Source: Adineta steineri (taxonomy: Eukaryota; Rotifera; Eurotatoria; Adinetida; Adinetidae). Taken from it: a stretch of DNA of 64,000 bases. Below are positions 32,991 through 46,726 of this stretch, in pieces. How positions within the stretch are numbered: position 1 is the first letter of the stretch; the number at the start of each line of letters is the position of its first letter. The notes beneath the pieces were generated by a model. The model did not search any database. It was not told the origin of the DNA and was given only the letters and a program-made list of their open reading frames with translations. The DNA lies in the NCBI GenBank assembly GCA_905250115.1, contig CAJNOI010000004.1, positions 362,541 to 426,540 on the forward strand, given 5' to 3'. A program made the position numbers and the translations under genes.

Positions 32991-34288
32991 ATGCCTGTTC
33001 GAGAAATATCCAATGATAGTCTCAATGGTGAATTAACATCAGCTGGTGATAAACTTGTTATGGTTGATTTTTTTGCCACATGGTTTGACGAAATTTTATT
33101 CCATTATTTAATTCATTATTTTACTTTTTAGGTGCGGTCCATGTAAAACTATTGCCCCACATATTGATAATTTAAGTAGTCAATATCCGAATGCTGTCTT
33201 TCTCAAAGCAGATGTAGAAAAATGCACAGTAAGATTTCTATTTCAATTTATTTTTCTTATCTTATTTATTTTTAATAGAGTGAAGCTGCAAAATATTCAA
33301 TTAAAGCTATGCCAACATTTGTTTTTTTTCAACATGCTAAAGAAGTTGCTCGTTTACAAGGTGCAAGTAAAGATCCAATTGAACAAACAATTAAAAAGTT
33401 TTATAAAGAGACACCAACAAAAGATATTGGATATGTAAGAGATCAAATTTCTATTTCTTTTTTTTTTTATCATTAATATTATTATCTTCGATGACCTATA
33501 CAGACAGATCTGAAGCCGTTTGTTGAAGAAAAAAGTTGTACGGCCTTAAATGAAATTGATAAATGGCAAAATGCCGTACTCGGTAATCAACCAGGCATGT
33601 TTAGGTCAGATGAAGATGATCCGGAAGTAAATATTCAATTTAAACGAAAAAGTCAAATGAATTACTTTCTATTTTATTTTCTTTTAGTTAATTCTTCATA
33701 TAGCATTCAATCAAATCGTAAAAATTCATTCGATTGCTATTGAAGCACCCGAAGGTATGTTGTCCATATCTTTATATTGTATTTATTGAATGAATTTTTT
33801 TATAGATAATGGTCCAAAGACTGTGAAATTATTTATAAATCGGCAAGCAATTGATTTTAATGACGCAAAAAAAAGTGAAGCCGTACAAACACTTGAGTAA
33901 AATCGAATATTTCATTTTTATTTTTAAAGTAATTCTTTGAATTTGTAATAGATTTGAGAAGAAACATCTTACAGATGGATCACCAGTTGAAGTACGATTT
34001 GTTAAATTTCAAAATGTTCAATCACTTTCAGTAAAGATTTTCATTTTTTATAATAAATATATTAAATAACTTTTTTTTTCTTTTGAAATTTTAAGCTATT
34101 CTTTGCTAATAATCAATCAGATTCTGATCAAACAATCATTAAATCTATATCATTCTATGGAACACCTATTGCTACAACAAATATGAAAGATTTTAAGAAA
34201 GTAAGTTATCAAAAAATTTCTAATTAAATTTCATATATATTCTTTTCTACTAATCTAGGCTGAAGGTATGCCGGTGGCCAATGCGTGA
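32991..34288 (+). CDS. txnl1: Thioredoxin-like protein 1 (TXNL1), thioredoxin + PITH
   Basis: Redox protein bound to the 26S proteasome cap in other animals. Nine exons: 32991-33082, 33132-33228, 33279-33435, 33508-33626, 33688-33754, 33806-33896, 33952-34030, 34096-34200, 34259-34288; 278 aa in this reading. The thioredoxin domain has WCGPC rebuilt over the first splice, and the cis-Pro motif AMPTFVFF. The C-terminal PITH domain shows LILHIAFNQIVKIHSI, VKLFINRQAIDFNDA, VRFVKFQNVQSLSLF and ISFYGTPIATTNMKDFKK. Odd point: exon 3 ends ...PTKRYWI because of an A5 run; with four A the expected family text KDIGY would appear and exon 4 would start at 33504 (TDLKPF). Either a sequence error or a real indel compensated by the acceptor 4 bp downstream. 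Confidence 0.93.
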
Positions 34289-35397
34289 TATTAGTTGACA
34301 GATTTAAATACACAAATGTTTTTTTTTCATTTTTACTCTATTCTACATGTTATGTTCTTTCTTCTTTTGTTATGGATAAGTTTAAAACAAAACAAAACAA
34401 AAAGTTGATTGAATATCATTATAAACAAAAAAAGAAATAATCATGATGTTTCAAATATATATGTTCTTTACTAAATAACCAAGGTTAATGATATGATTAT
34501 TATATATATACACTATATATTAAAAGAATATTTTAGTAGCTAGAGACATCTATCGACATACTTTCTTTTCATAAAAGATGACAATAGTTCTAAATATATG
34601 AGAGAGAAAGAATAGTTCTGTTCAATGTCAAATTTACATTCGTCCTGTGACAAGAAGGAAATTAGACACGAAGAATATAAATTTTTTATCTTTTCTTTTT
34701 ACTCAATAACTTTTGTTCATAAAAGAAAAGACGTTATATGTTGAAAAATCATTTTATCCATTCAAGAAAATAAAAATAAAAGAAACAATATGTCCTAGTA
34801 AAAATGATATTAGTCATGTATTAAGAAGTCAGTTGCCGTGTTTTTATTATATAGACATAATCGACAGTATTCAAAGGAAAAATTTACTGTAGATTTTTGA
34901 AGATACTGAATTGTACCGAAAGTTTGAACTAAAGACGAAATCACAATTATTCAAATTTTATTTACGATTTTAATTCTTGAGTACAGAGTAGAAATCTATA
35001 AATGTTTATCCTTCTCTGAATTATCTCAAATGAGTATATTAGATAAACTATATATGAAATCCAATCGTATATATATATATTTAAAAGAAAAAACATTATT
35101 ACATTGATGAAAAATACACTATATTATTATGATTAATAATAATTATGAATGATAAATTCTATCCTATTTTGTTTCATGTTAATATACATTATATGATAAA
35201 CAAAGAAAAAAGAATCGATATTATACATTAAAGAATGGACCAATAGAGTCCTATATTTTTATTTATCTTAGTTATATTTATATTTATATAAGTGAAAACA
35301 CTCACACACATACACACAATATGCAACGAAGAAAGAGAAGAGAAGAGAAGGAGAATAAAAGAAGGAGTTTGTTTCCAAAAGAAAAAATCATCACATA
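34289..35397. other. Intergenic between convergent TXNL1 and DMRT genes
   Basis: AT-rich, with purine runs near 35320-35370 (GAAGAAAGAGAAGAGAAGAG). No coding signal; both 3' ends face it. Confidence 0.55.
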
Positions 35398-36678
35398 TCA
35401 ATTAGTTGTTGATGATGATGATGGTGGTGGTGCAACAAGTTTGCATGTACAAAATGGTAATATACATCGATGATGAGATTGATGTCTTGGTACAGCTGCT
35501 AATGATGTTGTACGTGATAGAATACTCATAGATGCTGATGATGGGATTGGTGGTGGAGGTGCATGATGAAAATAAAGTGGATGAGGTGGAGGATAAGGTG
35601 CAGCATAAAGACGATTTTGATGATGATGATGATGATTTAAATAAGATGATGCCATTATTGGACTAAAAGCTGATTTAGTTGCTTCTGAATAAACACTTGC
35701 AATAACACGTTTAACAGCTTCAGACATTTCATGTTCATTTGATGGAAGAGGAAAAAATTGTTGTGCTTGTTGATTTGTCATTGTTTCTTTTGTTATTGGT
35801 GATGATGAAGGTGAAATAGGTGATGAATGACGACCAGAACCTAAGTCATCAGTTGATCGAACAGCAAGTGGTGAAGCTGATGCCAATTTTGTTGAATGAT
35901 TATCTAATGGTGATGATGGATGAGGACTTTTGCTATTTGTATCATCATCATCATCATCACGGCCACCACCACCACCACCACCATTTTTACCATTCATTCC
36001 GTTATATGTTGAATTTTTTTCAACAGTAACAACTATAAAATAAAAGAAAATATTTTTTATTCTAATCATTCTTTTCTTATTTATATATATACCATCATTT
36101 GAATTATCTTCATCATTACTTGTATCACCTTCTTCATCATCTAATACAGTTGATGTTGTTGCTAAACCTTCAGCAGTTGCATTAAGTGATCGTCGTAATG
36201 CTAAAATAGCTTCTGGTGGTGTTCCATAAATAGCACTTAATTCACGAGCATCATTTTCTTCTTGGGCTTGTTGTCGTCGTAAAGCAACCTATAGAACATA
36301 ATAATAATAATAACAAATATAATATTTTCTTTTATATTTGATACAACTTACTTGTGCTGCCATAACACGCTGTCGTTCAGCAATAAGTGTACATTTAGCA
36401 CAAGTACAATCTTTCCAATTACAATAACGTTTATGACCTTTTAATGCTGATACAACACCATGATTTCTACATCGTGCACATTTTGGTGTACGTTGATAAC
36501 GTTCAGTAGCACGTAATAAAAGAGCATGAGGTAAATAACGTGGAAAAGCTGATGATGTTGAAGATGATGATGATGATGATGATTGTTGCTGTTGTTGTTG
36601 ATGTTTCGTAGGTGCATTCATATTTGTATTTTTATGCATCTTTTTAGTATGATTACGAGATGATGGACTTGTACTCAT
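35398..36678 (-). CDS. DMRT transcription factor (DMRTA/DMRT3-like)
   Basis: Doublesex/mab-3 related DNA-binding protein. Exons 36352-36678, 36093-36288 and 35398-36032 encode 385 aa. A low-complexity Gln/Ser start precedes the DM domain (about residues 61-112): [58 protein letters not shown]. All Cys/His zinc ligands and the recognition helix are present, split by an intron right after MAAQ. '[11 protein letters not shown]' after the domain matches the DMRTA1/A2 (DMRT4/5) and DMRT3 style. The rest is Ser/Gly/Asp/His-rich with runs (GGGGGGG, DDDDDD, HHHHH). No clear DMA domain seen. In animals these factors act in sexual differentiation or neural patterning. Confidence 0.92.
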
Positions 36679-39600
36679 ATTTAATCGATATGTCTACACG
36701 TACCGTATGTCTATATATCACTGATCAAAAATTGTGATTAATCTATCATTGTAGACACAATCGATGAGAGAGAAAAAGAGAGAATAAGAAAGAGAAAAAA
36801 ATTGAAGAGATTGACGAATCAAATTATATCTATAAAGCAATCGGACGGATCATTGATTGGTGCCAAATGATTATTTCTCTTTTTTTTATTCTGTATTCTC
36901 TTATTTGATATCAGCATTATTTGTCAATAAAAAATATACAATGACGGTCTCCCCAACAACTGCATGTGTATACAACAACAACAATACCCTATACATAAAA
37001 AGATCGATTACGTACAGATTGATGAAATACCATCAACAAACTTACTAAGAAATAAGAGAATATAGACTATGCACACACTTTAATATACGAACTACTAATA
37101 CTGCTGCTGTTCTTCTTTTTTTTTTTTGCAGTGTAGGCAACGTATCAATTTTCGTGCTCTTTACAACAACGTTTTTTTTTTCTTCTCTTTTACATATTTG
37201 ATCATACACAGATGAGAAAAATGATTGACTTTGAAACTAACATAAAAAAAAAGCAAAAGAAAAAAATTTATACGATTAATATTTAATATGATATCAAATA
37301 AATATAATATGATTTTATAAATCATTTAATATAATAAAAAAGAAAATTTGCCCTATAGTCATCCGGAAATAATTTCAAATTTGTCCTTTGCTCTTTTTCT
37401 TAACAAGTGGATCAAGATAAGATATGCTTTTTTTTTCTTCAAACAAAAAATAAATTAATTTCTCTTTCTTCCTATTATAATACAAAAAAAAAAAGAAAGA
37501 CCATCAATGAGAAGATTATTGCACTTGTCAAATTGACAACATGTCGGAAAAAGCTTGTTGTAGTCAAATCGATAGATATATGCGGAGGCGTACACACCGG
37601 AAATCATTATTAATGTAAAGAACATCGAACCACTAATGGACACAAGAAAATAATATACAAGACCAACAAATGGTTGCTATTTTCTATCGTGCACAGTGGT
37701 TGGTATTTAGATAGATTTATAAGAGAATAATGGAATAAATAATCAGAAAAAAAAGATATGTTCTTGTGAGCTAATAATATTGATTGTTATGTTTGTTGAA
37801 GATCATTATTTGTTGTTTTAGTCTAATGTATGAAAGTGCATATCTACTATACGCGTCTGTCACAAATGAGAATATTGAAACGAAATCCAACAGTGCAAGA
37901 AAATAAAAATAAGAACAAAATATGACAAAGAACAAAAAAGATTTTTGATCCTTGGATCAATGAAATGTAAATAATGTAACAAAAGAAAGGTGTATCTAAT
38001 TGGCTTTCATAGCAGATGGTTAGTTAATATGCGCTCTTTCGTTTGATTTCGTCAGATAAAACAACAAATACTTCTCTAGTTGCCTTCTTAATGACGACAT
38101 TTCTTTTACTCTCTCTCTTTTCTTTTTCACATATATACTCAGTCTTTATAAATAGATCAATATGATATGATGACCAAGTGGAATTTTAAGCCGTCATGTA
38201 TAATATAGTAGTCGTAGTTATAGTCGGCGACAACATTAACAAGTAATTTGAGATTGGTCAAACTCTCTTACAGGCATTAACTTTGATAAGTCACAAAGAA
38301 TAAAACGACAACAATACAACGAATTGAACTGCAAAGTGAACGAATGAATATATTGATCTTTAATTTTTTGTATACATGTCACTTAAAATCACACCTACAC
38401 AAATAGAATCAAAAAGAGAGATAGCAAAGAGAGGAAGAGAAAGAGGTCATAGAGACGCCGCTGTGTTCTTTTCTATATACTTGACGTTTTTTTTCTTCTT
38501 CTTCTTGTTCATACTAATCAATTATTTGATGTAATACATTGAAAAACAAATCATAAGTGGATAATGATGCAAGCGCGCGGCATGACTAAATCTATACTTA
38601 AGTATACATTGGATAGATTTGAGATGACAATTTCATATAGAGTAATCATTATTATAGAGAAATTTATAACAGAAATATTTTTTGATTTTTATCCTCTAAT
38701 CGGATAAAACTCAATTTTCTTTGTTGAAACTATAAATTGTATATTTATTTAAATGAAATTACCTGTATGAGAGTGTACATCCTATTCTTTCCCCCGTGAT
38801 TTTTTTCCTCTCTATTTGCATAGTATCATATTTAGTAAGGGGCACTGTTTCTTTCTATTTATATTTACACAAAAACATACTAATTTTCTTCATGAACGTC
38901 ATTCAATCTACTATTCAATGATTTTACATTTCATTTGATACATGATTTGATAAAATCAACGATTGTAAATCTTTAGTTCATTTTCATTATTAATCGATTT
39001 TGATAAAGATATATCTCATGTAGTGAAACGTTAGTTAGATGAATTTTAAAAGAAATATAAATAGAACTAAATACAATCAAAATCTGATTTAATTATACAT
39101 ACTAAATTTTAGTTCCATATCATGAATTACATTGGTATTTGATTCATTGAAGAGCAACATTGTTTAGAAAAGTTGATCATTCTAATCTGTTTCTACTAGT
39201 AAAAGAAATAATAAAAAAAATACAATTGATCTTGAAATCTTTAAATAATAGTATATAGAAATAAAATTCTATTAATACAAACATAACTGCTCATCTACTA
39301 ATAGTAGTTGTAAACGATATATAACTAACAGTTAATTCTAATATTCGATAATAACTATCGAGATTGTTTTAAACTTATTTTAACATAGAAACTCCATGCA
39401 CTACATTGTTTCTTTCAACGTAAATATATTTACTCTATAATTCTATTGAAACATAATCATGAATTGACGAATAAAATGTAAAGTAAACGAGAAAAGTGAA
39501 ATATATTATCATCAATTTAAAAGTGCATGTATTTTTTTATTAGATAACTAAACAGTTTGATTGGACAGATTTCAACTTTTATTTATTTTTCTGCATTTAT

Positions 39601-40081
39601 GTCTTTAGCAAATATATTTCAATTAACTATTGAGATTGTCAAAAGGAAAAGTGAATTTTATTTAAAAATGTTTTTTTTAGATCAATGATTAGTTATTTTA
39701 GCGTTAAAAAGTTTTTAGATAAACTTAAATATATCTGATGAAGTATTATTATATTTTAAATTCATAACTTAGCGTTTTTGTAAATACTCGTTAATAATAT
39801 CAATTATTTGTGCTGTGATTTCAAGATTTATATGTGTTCGATCAACAATAATTTCTTCAATTGCAACTCTATCTTCTGTATTTTATATTATTTGTAGCAA
39901 AATTTACAATCAACAGAGGACGCTATGTGACATAAAATAATCATTATGTTCATCAACATTCTAGAGGTTGAAACCAATGCGATCCTCAACAACCTATTAA
40001 ATAATGTCTGTTTGGATTCATCAATTATTACTATGTTTTTTTTTGCATCATTTTTTTCATTCTTTTGAATAAAATCCTCAG
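36679..40081. other. Long intergenic region between divergent DMRT and FAM161 genes
   Basis: 3.4 kb without a credible ORF. Rich in homopolymers and CT/GA tracts (for example 36760-36800, 38105-38125 and 38410-38445) and one CG-rich word (AAGCGCGCGGCATG near 38570). It probably contains cis-regulatory DNA for DMRT, but I see no definable site. Confidence 0.5.
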
Positions 40082-42260
40082 ATGGCTAGTGGTTCCGTAG
40101 TTGATTATTATAGTTCTCGTGCTAATCTTGATAAACTCAATCCATTAATACGTTCAGCATATAATACTACATCAGATTTTGAAGAATATAAACAAAAATT
40201 ACTTACAAAAGTCGATGCTGGTAATCAAGATGGAAATACAACATATCTTGATTCACTTGAAGAAATTCGCCGCGAACAACGTGTTCGATTGGCGCAAATT
40301 GAACATGAGTATTATAACCTAAAGAACGTTCAATCATTTGATGTACCATATTATCCACAAAATATAGAACAAAAACACGTAACTATAGTTACATCAAAAC
40401 CACCACTACCAACTGCATCAAGAAGATCACCATCACCAGTTTTTGTTATTGAAGATCAAACTCAACATCATATTCATCATCGTCCCATATCAGCGAATAT
40501 AGTTCGACGACATGATGATAATATAGCTTATTGTCCACATCGAACATCTGCAGACGATACAATAACAAAAAATGAACATGATTTATCAACGAGTCATGTT
40601 CAAAATCAAATACATAATTTATGGAATGAATTCGAATTAGAGGATTATTTAGAACAGAAAAAGTAAGATAAATAAAGTAATTCAGTTATTGAGAGAATCT
40701 TATATGATTGTTTTTTAAAGAACTCGACGTCCTCCAAGTGCGCCATTAAATGATAATTGGGCAGGTCGTGTAACAGTACCCGAACCATTTTGTCTAACAA
40801 ATAGTATGTCTGTGGATAATATACATCGAAGAAAGTGTATGCATGAAATCGAAGCTGCAAAAATACAAAAAGAAGTTGATGATGAACTATTACTTAATCG
40901 TTCCTTTAAAGGTAACTCTTCCTATTGAAAATGCAAATTCATTTTGAAATTAATCTTTATCTTTAGCTAATCGTGTTCCAGCTCATGTTCGTATGCCTTT
41001 ATATGAACAATTACAAGACGAGCAACGTGTACGTCGTGAACAAGTTCGTCATATGACAAAAGAATATTTAAATTCAATATCAAAACCATTTGGATTTGAA
41101 TCACGTGAGAAAGCTAAAATAAATTGTCGACGACATTCATATTCAGGTAACGATACTCCTCGACGTCAACCACAATTTAAAGCAAAACCAGTACCTGATT
41201 TTTATTATCGAACAAGCAAAGATATTGAAGAGTACGATTTGAATCGTTTTATTTTGAACTTATTTTTAATTTAATTTAGTTTTTAGAATGAAAGAAAATT
41301 CTCTTTATCGTTCAATAAAAAAACAAATACGAGCGAAAGAATTACTTCGTCAATCTCGTCTTCCATCAAGTATGCAAGAACGTGAACATCATGCTAAACA
41401 TCATACACATCGTTCAATGAGTGCAGAAAATTTAGCACGTGCTGGTCGTGAAGAATACACATTTAAACCGAAAACAAATGGTCATTATATACCAAATTAT
41501 GATAAACTTCATGAGAAATTTTTACGTGAAACTGAACGAGCAAAACGTTTACGACCACCCACAAAATGTGAACCATTTTTATTATATACAAATATGATTC
41601 CATCAAGAAAAGATCGTGTACTTGATGATATTCGAAATGATGAAGAGACACGTTATTTACAAACATTTCAAATAAAAGGAAAACAATTACCACCAAGATC
41701 TGCATCAGGAATAAGTTTATCAGCTAGTCTTCAACAACCAGAAGCTATACCAACAAAAACAACTGATATACAACAAGTACGAGAAAGAATAGGAAAGAAA
41801 AAACGACGAGATGAAGAACTTCGAAATAAATTTGAAGAAAAATTTCAACGATCAAGATCAGCAAAAGAAAAACATCTAAGAGAACGAATTTATGAACGAG
41901 CAAAATCACAAGATAAATCAGCCATATATAAAGCAAAGAAAGAAGAAAATGTAATTATTAATTTAAAAAATTATGTTATTGAATTATTTTCTTTTTTTCA
42001 ATTAGACTCGTAAAATTCGACAATCAATGCGTCGAAGTGAAGATGAATATGCTAAAAAATTAGATGAAATGAATCATCGTATTGATCGACGTCCATTACT
42101 AATTGAACAACATCCAGGAGATGCTGCTGTACGACATTTAGAAAAAAAAATTCAACATGCAATGAATGTAGCTAAAATAACTGAAAGAGATTTAATGAGA
42201 GAACGATTTAATCCACCAAATGTTAAAGTAACAAAAACACGTACTGTTTACTCTTCATAA
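40082..42260 (+). CDS. FAM161 homologue (centrosome/cilium)
   Basis: Microtubule-binding ciliary/centriolar protein; FAM161A is a vertebrate retinal ciliary protein. Exons 40082-40662, 40721-40911, 40967-41231, 41287-41950 and 42006-42260 give 651 aa. The UPF0564/FAM161 core is clear: VTVPEPFCLTNSM, ANRVPAHVRMPLYEQLQDEQ followed by RVRREQVR, KPFGFESREK, FKAKPVPDFYY, and LYRSIKKQIRAKELLRQSRL followed by P. The N-terminus has 'YLDSLEEIRREQRVRLAQIE', a predicted coiled coil. The C-terminal third is a long basic/acidic helix (RERIGKKKRRDEELRNKFEE). No signal or membrane part. FAM161A and B are not distinguished. Cilia are plentiful in rotifers, in keeping with the call. Confidence 0.88.
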
Positions 42261-44542
42261 AGATAAAATGAACTTGAATTTTGTTTTTTTCTAATCTGAA
42301 TTTTTTTGCACAAATATGTGAAAATGAAAACGAATGAAGTATAAAATTTTAGCGTAGTTGATAATTTTATTCAAATTATATTTGTAATATTACCTTTAAA
42401 GAAAAGGACATTGACAGATAATCATTTAGATCCTTTTAACCAACACTTATGAAATATGCTGCAGGTATTATGTCAGATATGATGAATTCTATACAAATCT
42501 GAAATCAGTATTTCATGAGAGGAAAAGATTGTATTGTTAAATATTTGATTTATGAAAGAACTATTGCATATTATAGATTTATCATGTATCATTCATTGAT
42601 AGAACATTTGATCTTAGTTTTCAACCCTGTCAGAATCTATCTTATTACATCTGAAGAACTTGCATATTAAAATTTGAAAGTAACTTTATATCTTGATGTA
42701 CTTAACTATGTTCCTCTTCTTCTAGTTTGTTTCTATTATTTACAAGTAGGTGCAACATAGAAAGTGACTTCTAAACTTCAATTCTGAGAATAAAACATAT
42801 TCGTATTAAGTTCTGACAGAAATTATTGAGTATTGATTTTAAGTTGAACTTTTTCAAGTACTTCCTTCTCTGAATAACAGGAATAAAGAAATTTTCAAAT
42901 TAGTTCACATACGTACTACTCTTGAAATGTTTGTTTCATTTGTCATATGAGATCTTTCACGAGAAAATTGATTTATTTCGTTCTATACGCAAACTCATAT
43001 TCTTCATGAAACAAATATGTTAGGTAGGTAGAGAATAATATCCAATAATAACAAAGGTTTTTTTACAAACATATTTCGTGTTGTCTATTAATTGCTCGTT
43101 ATATTCAACCTCCATGACAAGATTTTACGCGCCTCTATATTATTGTCCATATTATTTTTTAATTTACTATCTCCGTTTAACTGATTACGACATATGATCA
43201 TTTTATATTTATGCATACACCACGTAGTGAAGATTATGATATATCACAATCAATATACAGTTTGCTGAAAAGTTCCTGCAATTTATAATTTCAATGATGT
43301 TACTAGCATGAATGTAACGTTCTTTCTAAGTTGTAATTAGTAAGTATAGCATGTATAATTAACTAAGAACTAAACTACATTAAAAAAACTTTTTCGAGAT
43401 CAAATAACAACTCACTCTGTGTTCGCTATAGTTGAATGACTATTATTTCTTTATGTAGTACATCTAAGGATTTAGAACAGTTGTTTGCAGAGGCATTTTC
43501 TCGCGAAGTTTGATCTTAATATTAGTATTTAAGTAAATAGAGGTAAGCAGTGCACTCACACTGAATCACATCCTCACTTTTACCTACATCTAGTCTCACG
43601 AGCAACTATGCGTTTCTCATATCTATATTACAAATCGCTACATATAATAATCATTAGAATGAATATGATTAATGATGTTCATTTCAAATACTTTTCTTTT
43701 CAACAATATTCACCTCAATCAATTTATTCTTTTACCTTCTCATATTTTGATAGTATGTCTTATAAAACAGTTGTATTGAGAAGTACAAAATCTATCGTTA
43801 AAATAAAAGAATATTTCTAAATACAAATTTCTTCTCATGGCTAGATTTCATATTTCTAGTTCCTACGTAAACTGTATTGACCAAACATAAACTATTATCT
43901 GGCCGAGTTCCAGATGTCGACAGAAATCAATGATACTATTTTCAGCCTTTTCTCGAACATGGAATGGAATATGTTCAGATATAATCTAATAAAAAATTGC
44001 TTAAAAAAGTTATTAACATTTATTGTATATTCATTACATATATATCTTTGCTAGGACATCAATTACCTTATACAAAGAATATGAGTGACACATTTTTATT
44101 CTTAAAAGATTGTATCGACAAGCTGTTTCAACATGAATATATATATATACTTTATTGACACTAGTAGATAAGATTGTAGAATCATACAATAAGATTGAAA
44201 ATCTGTGATTTATTTTTATTGTCTACAAAAAAAACGAAACTGTAACAGATTTACTTTGTTTTCAATACTAATAATATTTATTCCATCACATACAACTAGT
44301 TTCTGATTACTACACTTTATCTATTCTGTATTGCTTATCATAGAGTTATGATAAAGCTTCATATATATATATTCTCCTTCTTTTATACTTTCTTATAGAG
44401 AGAATAGAAAAAAATTCTTTTTGCTATTTTTTTCCTCTCCGACTAATCGCACATTCAGGAACATAGTTTGCTCTGTTCTGTTGATGTGTTGCAACCGGCG
44501 AGCATCTCCTTCTTTTCTTTTTTCTTTTTTCAGCAACATACA
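42261..44542. other. Intergenic, AT-rich
   Basis: 2.3 kb. Short frames (for example 43608-43820) show AT-noise composition. TTTCTTTTTTCAG just before the next ATG (acceptor AG at 44532-44533) may be a splice or trans-splice acceptor. Confidence 0.5.
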
Positions 44543-45655
44543 ATGTCGGTTATTACTAACACTAGTCTTAGTTTAGTCATGACTGACTCTACTCTATCGA
44601 ACAATCATGAAAATAAATCCTCATCTATGTCTTTATTATCTTCAGCAAATAATTCCTCAAAAATGCAACAAAATCCTAAAAATATTTTACATTCAATAAT
44701 TTTTCGTGGAATGATATTTTTTCAAATAATTGCTTATGGTTCATATTCAGTATTAGTTCATTTATGTGAAAAAGATGGTCAAATTACATTTTCATCAGCA
44801 ACAATGAATTTTATGATTGAATTTATAAAATTATTCTTTTCATTAAATGCATTTATTTATTTTCAAGAAATTCATTTCAATAAAATTCAAATATTATCCT
44901 ATTTTAAAAAATCATTACCATATTCAATACCAGCTATTCTCTATTTTTTAAATAATAATTTAGCTGTACATATGCAACTTCATATGGATCCAGCATCTTA
45001 TCAAATTTTATCAAATTTTAAAATCATTACAACAGCTATTCTTTATCGTTTAATTATTAAACAAAAATTAACCAAACGACAATGGTTTGCATTAACATTA
45101 CTTTTTTTCGGTGGATTTGCTTATAGTTTAAGTACATTAAAAAATTCATCATTTATTTCAAAAACAATTGTTGATTCAACATTAGTAATGAGAGAAATGT
45201 ATATACGTCCATTAGGCATACCAATGATAATTATTTATTGTAGTATAAGTGGTCTTGCTGGTGTTTATAATGAATGGATATTGAAAAAAAATTTTACAGA
45301 ATCCCTACATCTACAAAATATTTTTCTTTATACTTATGGTACTATTTTTAATTTGATACCTGCTATTAGTATAATAATAACAAGAAATTCACAAACTGGA
45401 TATTCTTATTTAAATCTATTTCATGGTTTCTCATTTTATACATGGTTAATTGTATTTACACAAGCATTAAATGGTTTATTTATGTCTGTTGTAATAAAAT
45501 ATTCATCGAATATAATAAGATTATTTGTTATATCATTTTCTTTAATTGTAACTACAGTGCTTTCGTTTTTTATATATCATATTAATTTTAATATGTACTT
45601 TTTTGCTTCTTTTATTACAATGACCTGTGCACTTTCATTGTATTATACAAACTGA
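44543..45655 (+). CDS. Nucleotide-sugar transporter, SLC35A4-like
   Basis: Golgi multi-pass transporter of the SLC35A family. One exon, 370 aa from the ATG at 44543. An in-frame ATG at 44468 would add 25 residues, but an acceptor-like TTTTTTCAG lies between the two, so I prefer the inner start. About ten membrane helices follow a Ser/Asn-rich cytosolic start. Family landmarks: 'PAILYFLNNNLAVHMQLHMD', PASYQILSNFKIITTAILYR, 'PLGIPMIIIYCSISGLAGVY' followed by NEW, LQNIFLYTYGTIFNL, TQALNGLFMSVVIKYSSNI and RLFVISFSLIVTTVLSFFI. The 'SGL..VY.E...K', 'LQN.FLYT' and absence of introns point to SLC35A4 rather than SLC35A1-A3. The mammalian SLC35A4 transcript carries a conserved upstream microprotein ORF; I see none here. 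Confidence 0.85.
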   Translation: MSVITNTSLSLVMTDSTLSNNHENKSSSMSLLSSANNSSKMQQNPKNILHSIIFRGMIFFQIIAYGSYSVLVHLCEKDGQITFSSATMNFMIEFIKLFFSLNAFIYFQEIHFNKIQILSYFKKSLPYSIPAILYFLNNNLAVHMQLHMDPASYQILSNFKIITTAILYRLIIKQKLTKRQWFALTLLFFGGFAYSLSTLKNSSFISKTIVDSTLVMREMYIRPLGIPMIIIYCSISGLAGVYNEWILKKNFTESLHLQNIFLYTYGTIFNLIPAISIIITRNSQTGYSYLNLFHGFSFYTWLIVFTQALNGLFMSVVIKYSSNIIRLFVISFSLIVTTVLSFFIYHINFNMYFFASFITMTCALSLYYTN

Positions 45656-46726
45656 ATAAGTTCGACTACTTGAAAGAGTAGAAAATGTTACTGACTGAAC
45701 AAATTCGTTTTTTTTTTAAGTTAAATAAAATAGTTAATTGGTATAATATTTCTCCATGCTATTTGATTAGTACCAAATGTAAGAATAGGAAGAAATATTT
45801 CATCTTCCTTCTATTGTTTGTTTCACCTGCTCTAGTAAAATACAATAGAGATAACCTTATATCTCATAGGAAATCTTTGCTATTTATGAAAAAAATTCGC
45901 ATTCATTATCGTAAGTGTTTTAGTACTGCTTTGATTGTTATAAAGCTACACATGACTATTGCATGTGTAATATATAAAACATAGATCTGTCAAACTGTTA
46001 TTTTTGTAAACTTTGTTACATAAATCCTAATTGGAAATGCAAACAGAATCACTTTTACTTATTATATCATGTATTTTATTTGGAATAAGAAATTGTTGAC
46101 CAAATATCCATATTTATTTTTTTGTTATAACAATTTCTATAAGTTGATCGAAATTTGATGTTATTTTTCTACAACGTGATGTCTGTTAATAATTATCACA
46201 TCACTCACTAATACTTAGTCAAATAATATACAAAGTTTCAGTCATCTTTTGCTAAGTATCGGAGTACTTGACTTCAAGAGTATGCAACAAGTTCTTTCAT
46301 CTATCTTCTCTCTCTTCATGAACTATTTTTAGAATTGTGATCTGCGAGTTAACTGTATTAAAGACAAACGTTTTTTACTTAAATTACTTCTTCGTTCTGA
46401 TATTGATGACCTCGTTTATCAAGTATTACTTTTCGCCTTTTATACTTTTCTATGACTAAACGTTAGCTTCCAGTTTAAACCACATCTCATTGAAAAACAA
46501 CTATACTTACGGATTGAGATTACTCGTTATTTCAACTATTCACCATAAACATGTGCGATTATTTTCAGACTAAAATTAAAGTTCATTTCCTATTAACTTC
46601 CGTAAAATAATAGATATAAAAAGCTTGTTTATTTATTTATCAAAAAGTTTAAACGAAACGCAAACAATCAATAATTTAATGTCTATCATCTGAAACATAG
46701 CTCCAGCGAATCGCTCGACACTACGA
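45656..46726. other. Intergenic between convergent genes
   Basis: A 99-codon frame at 45685-45984 directly after the transporter has AT-noise composition and no domain. Nothing else supported. Confidence 0.5.

Noticed and set aside
43555-43600. CACTCACACTGAATCACATCCTC as another telomere-like patch
   Set aside because: Too short and degenerate; no TGTGGG unit on either strand.
45685-45984. 99-codon frame after the SLC35A4-like gene
   Set aside because: AT-noise amino-acid mix, no domain, and it lies in the likely 3' UTR.
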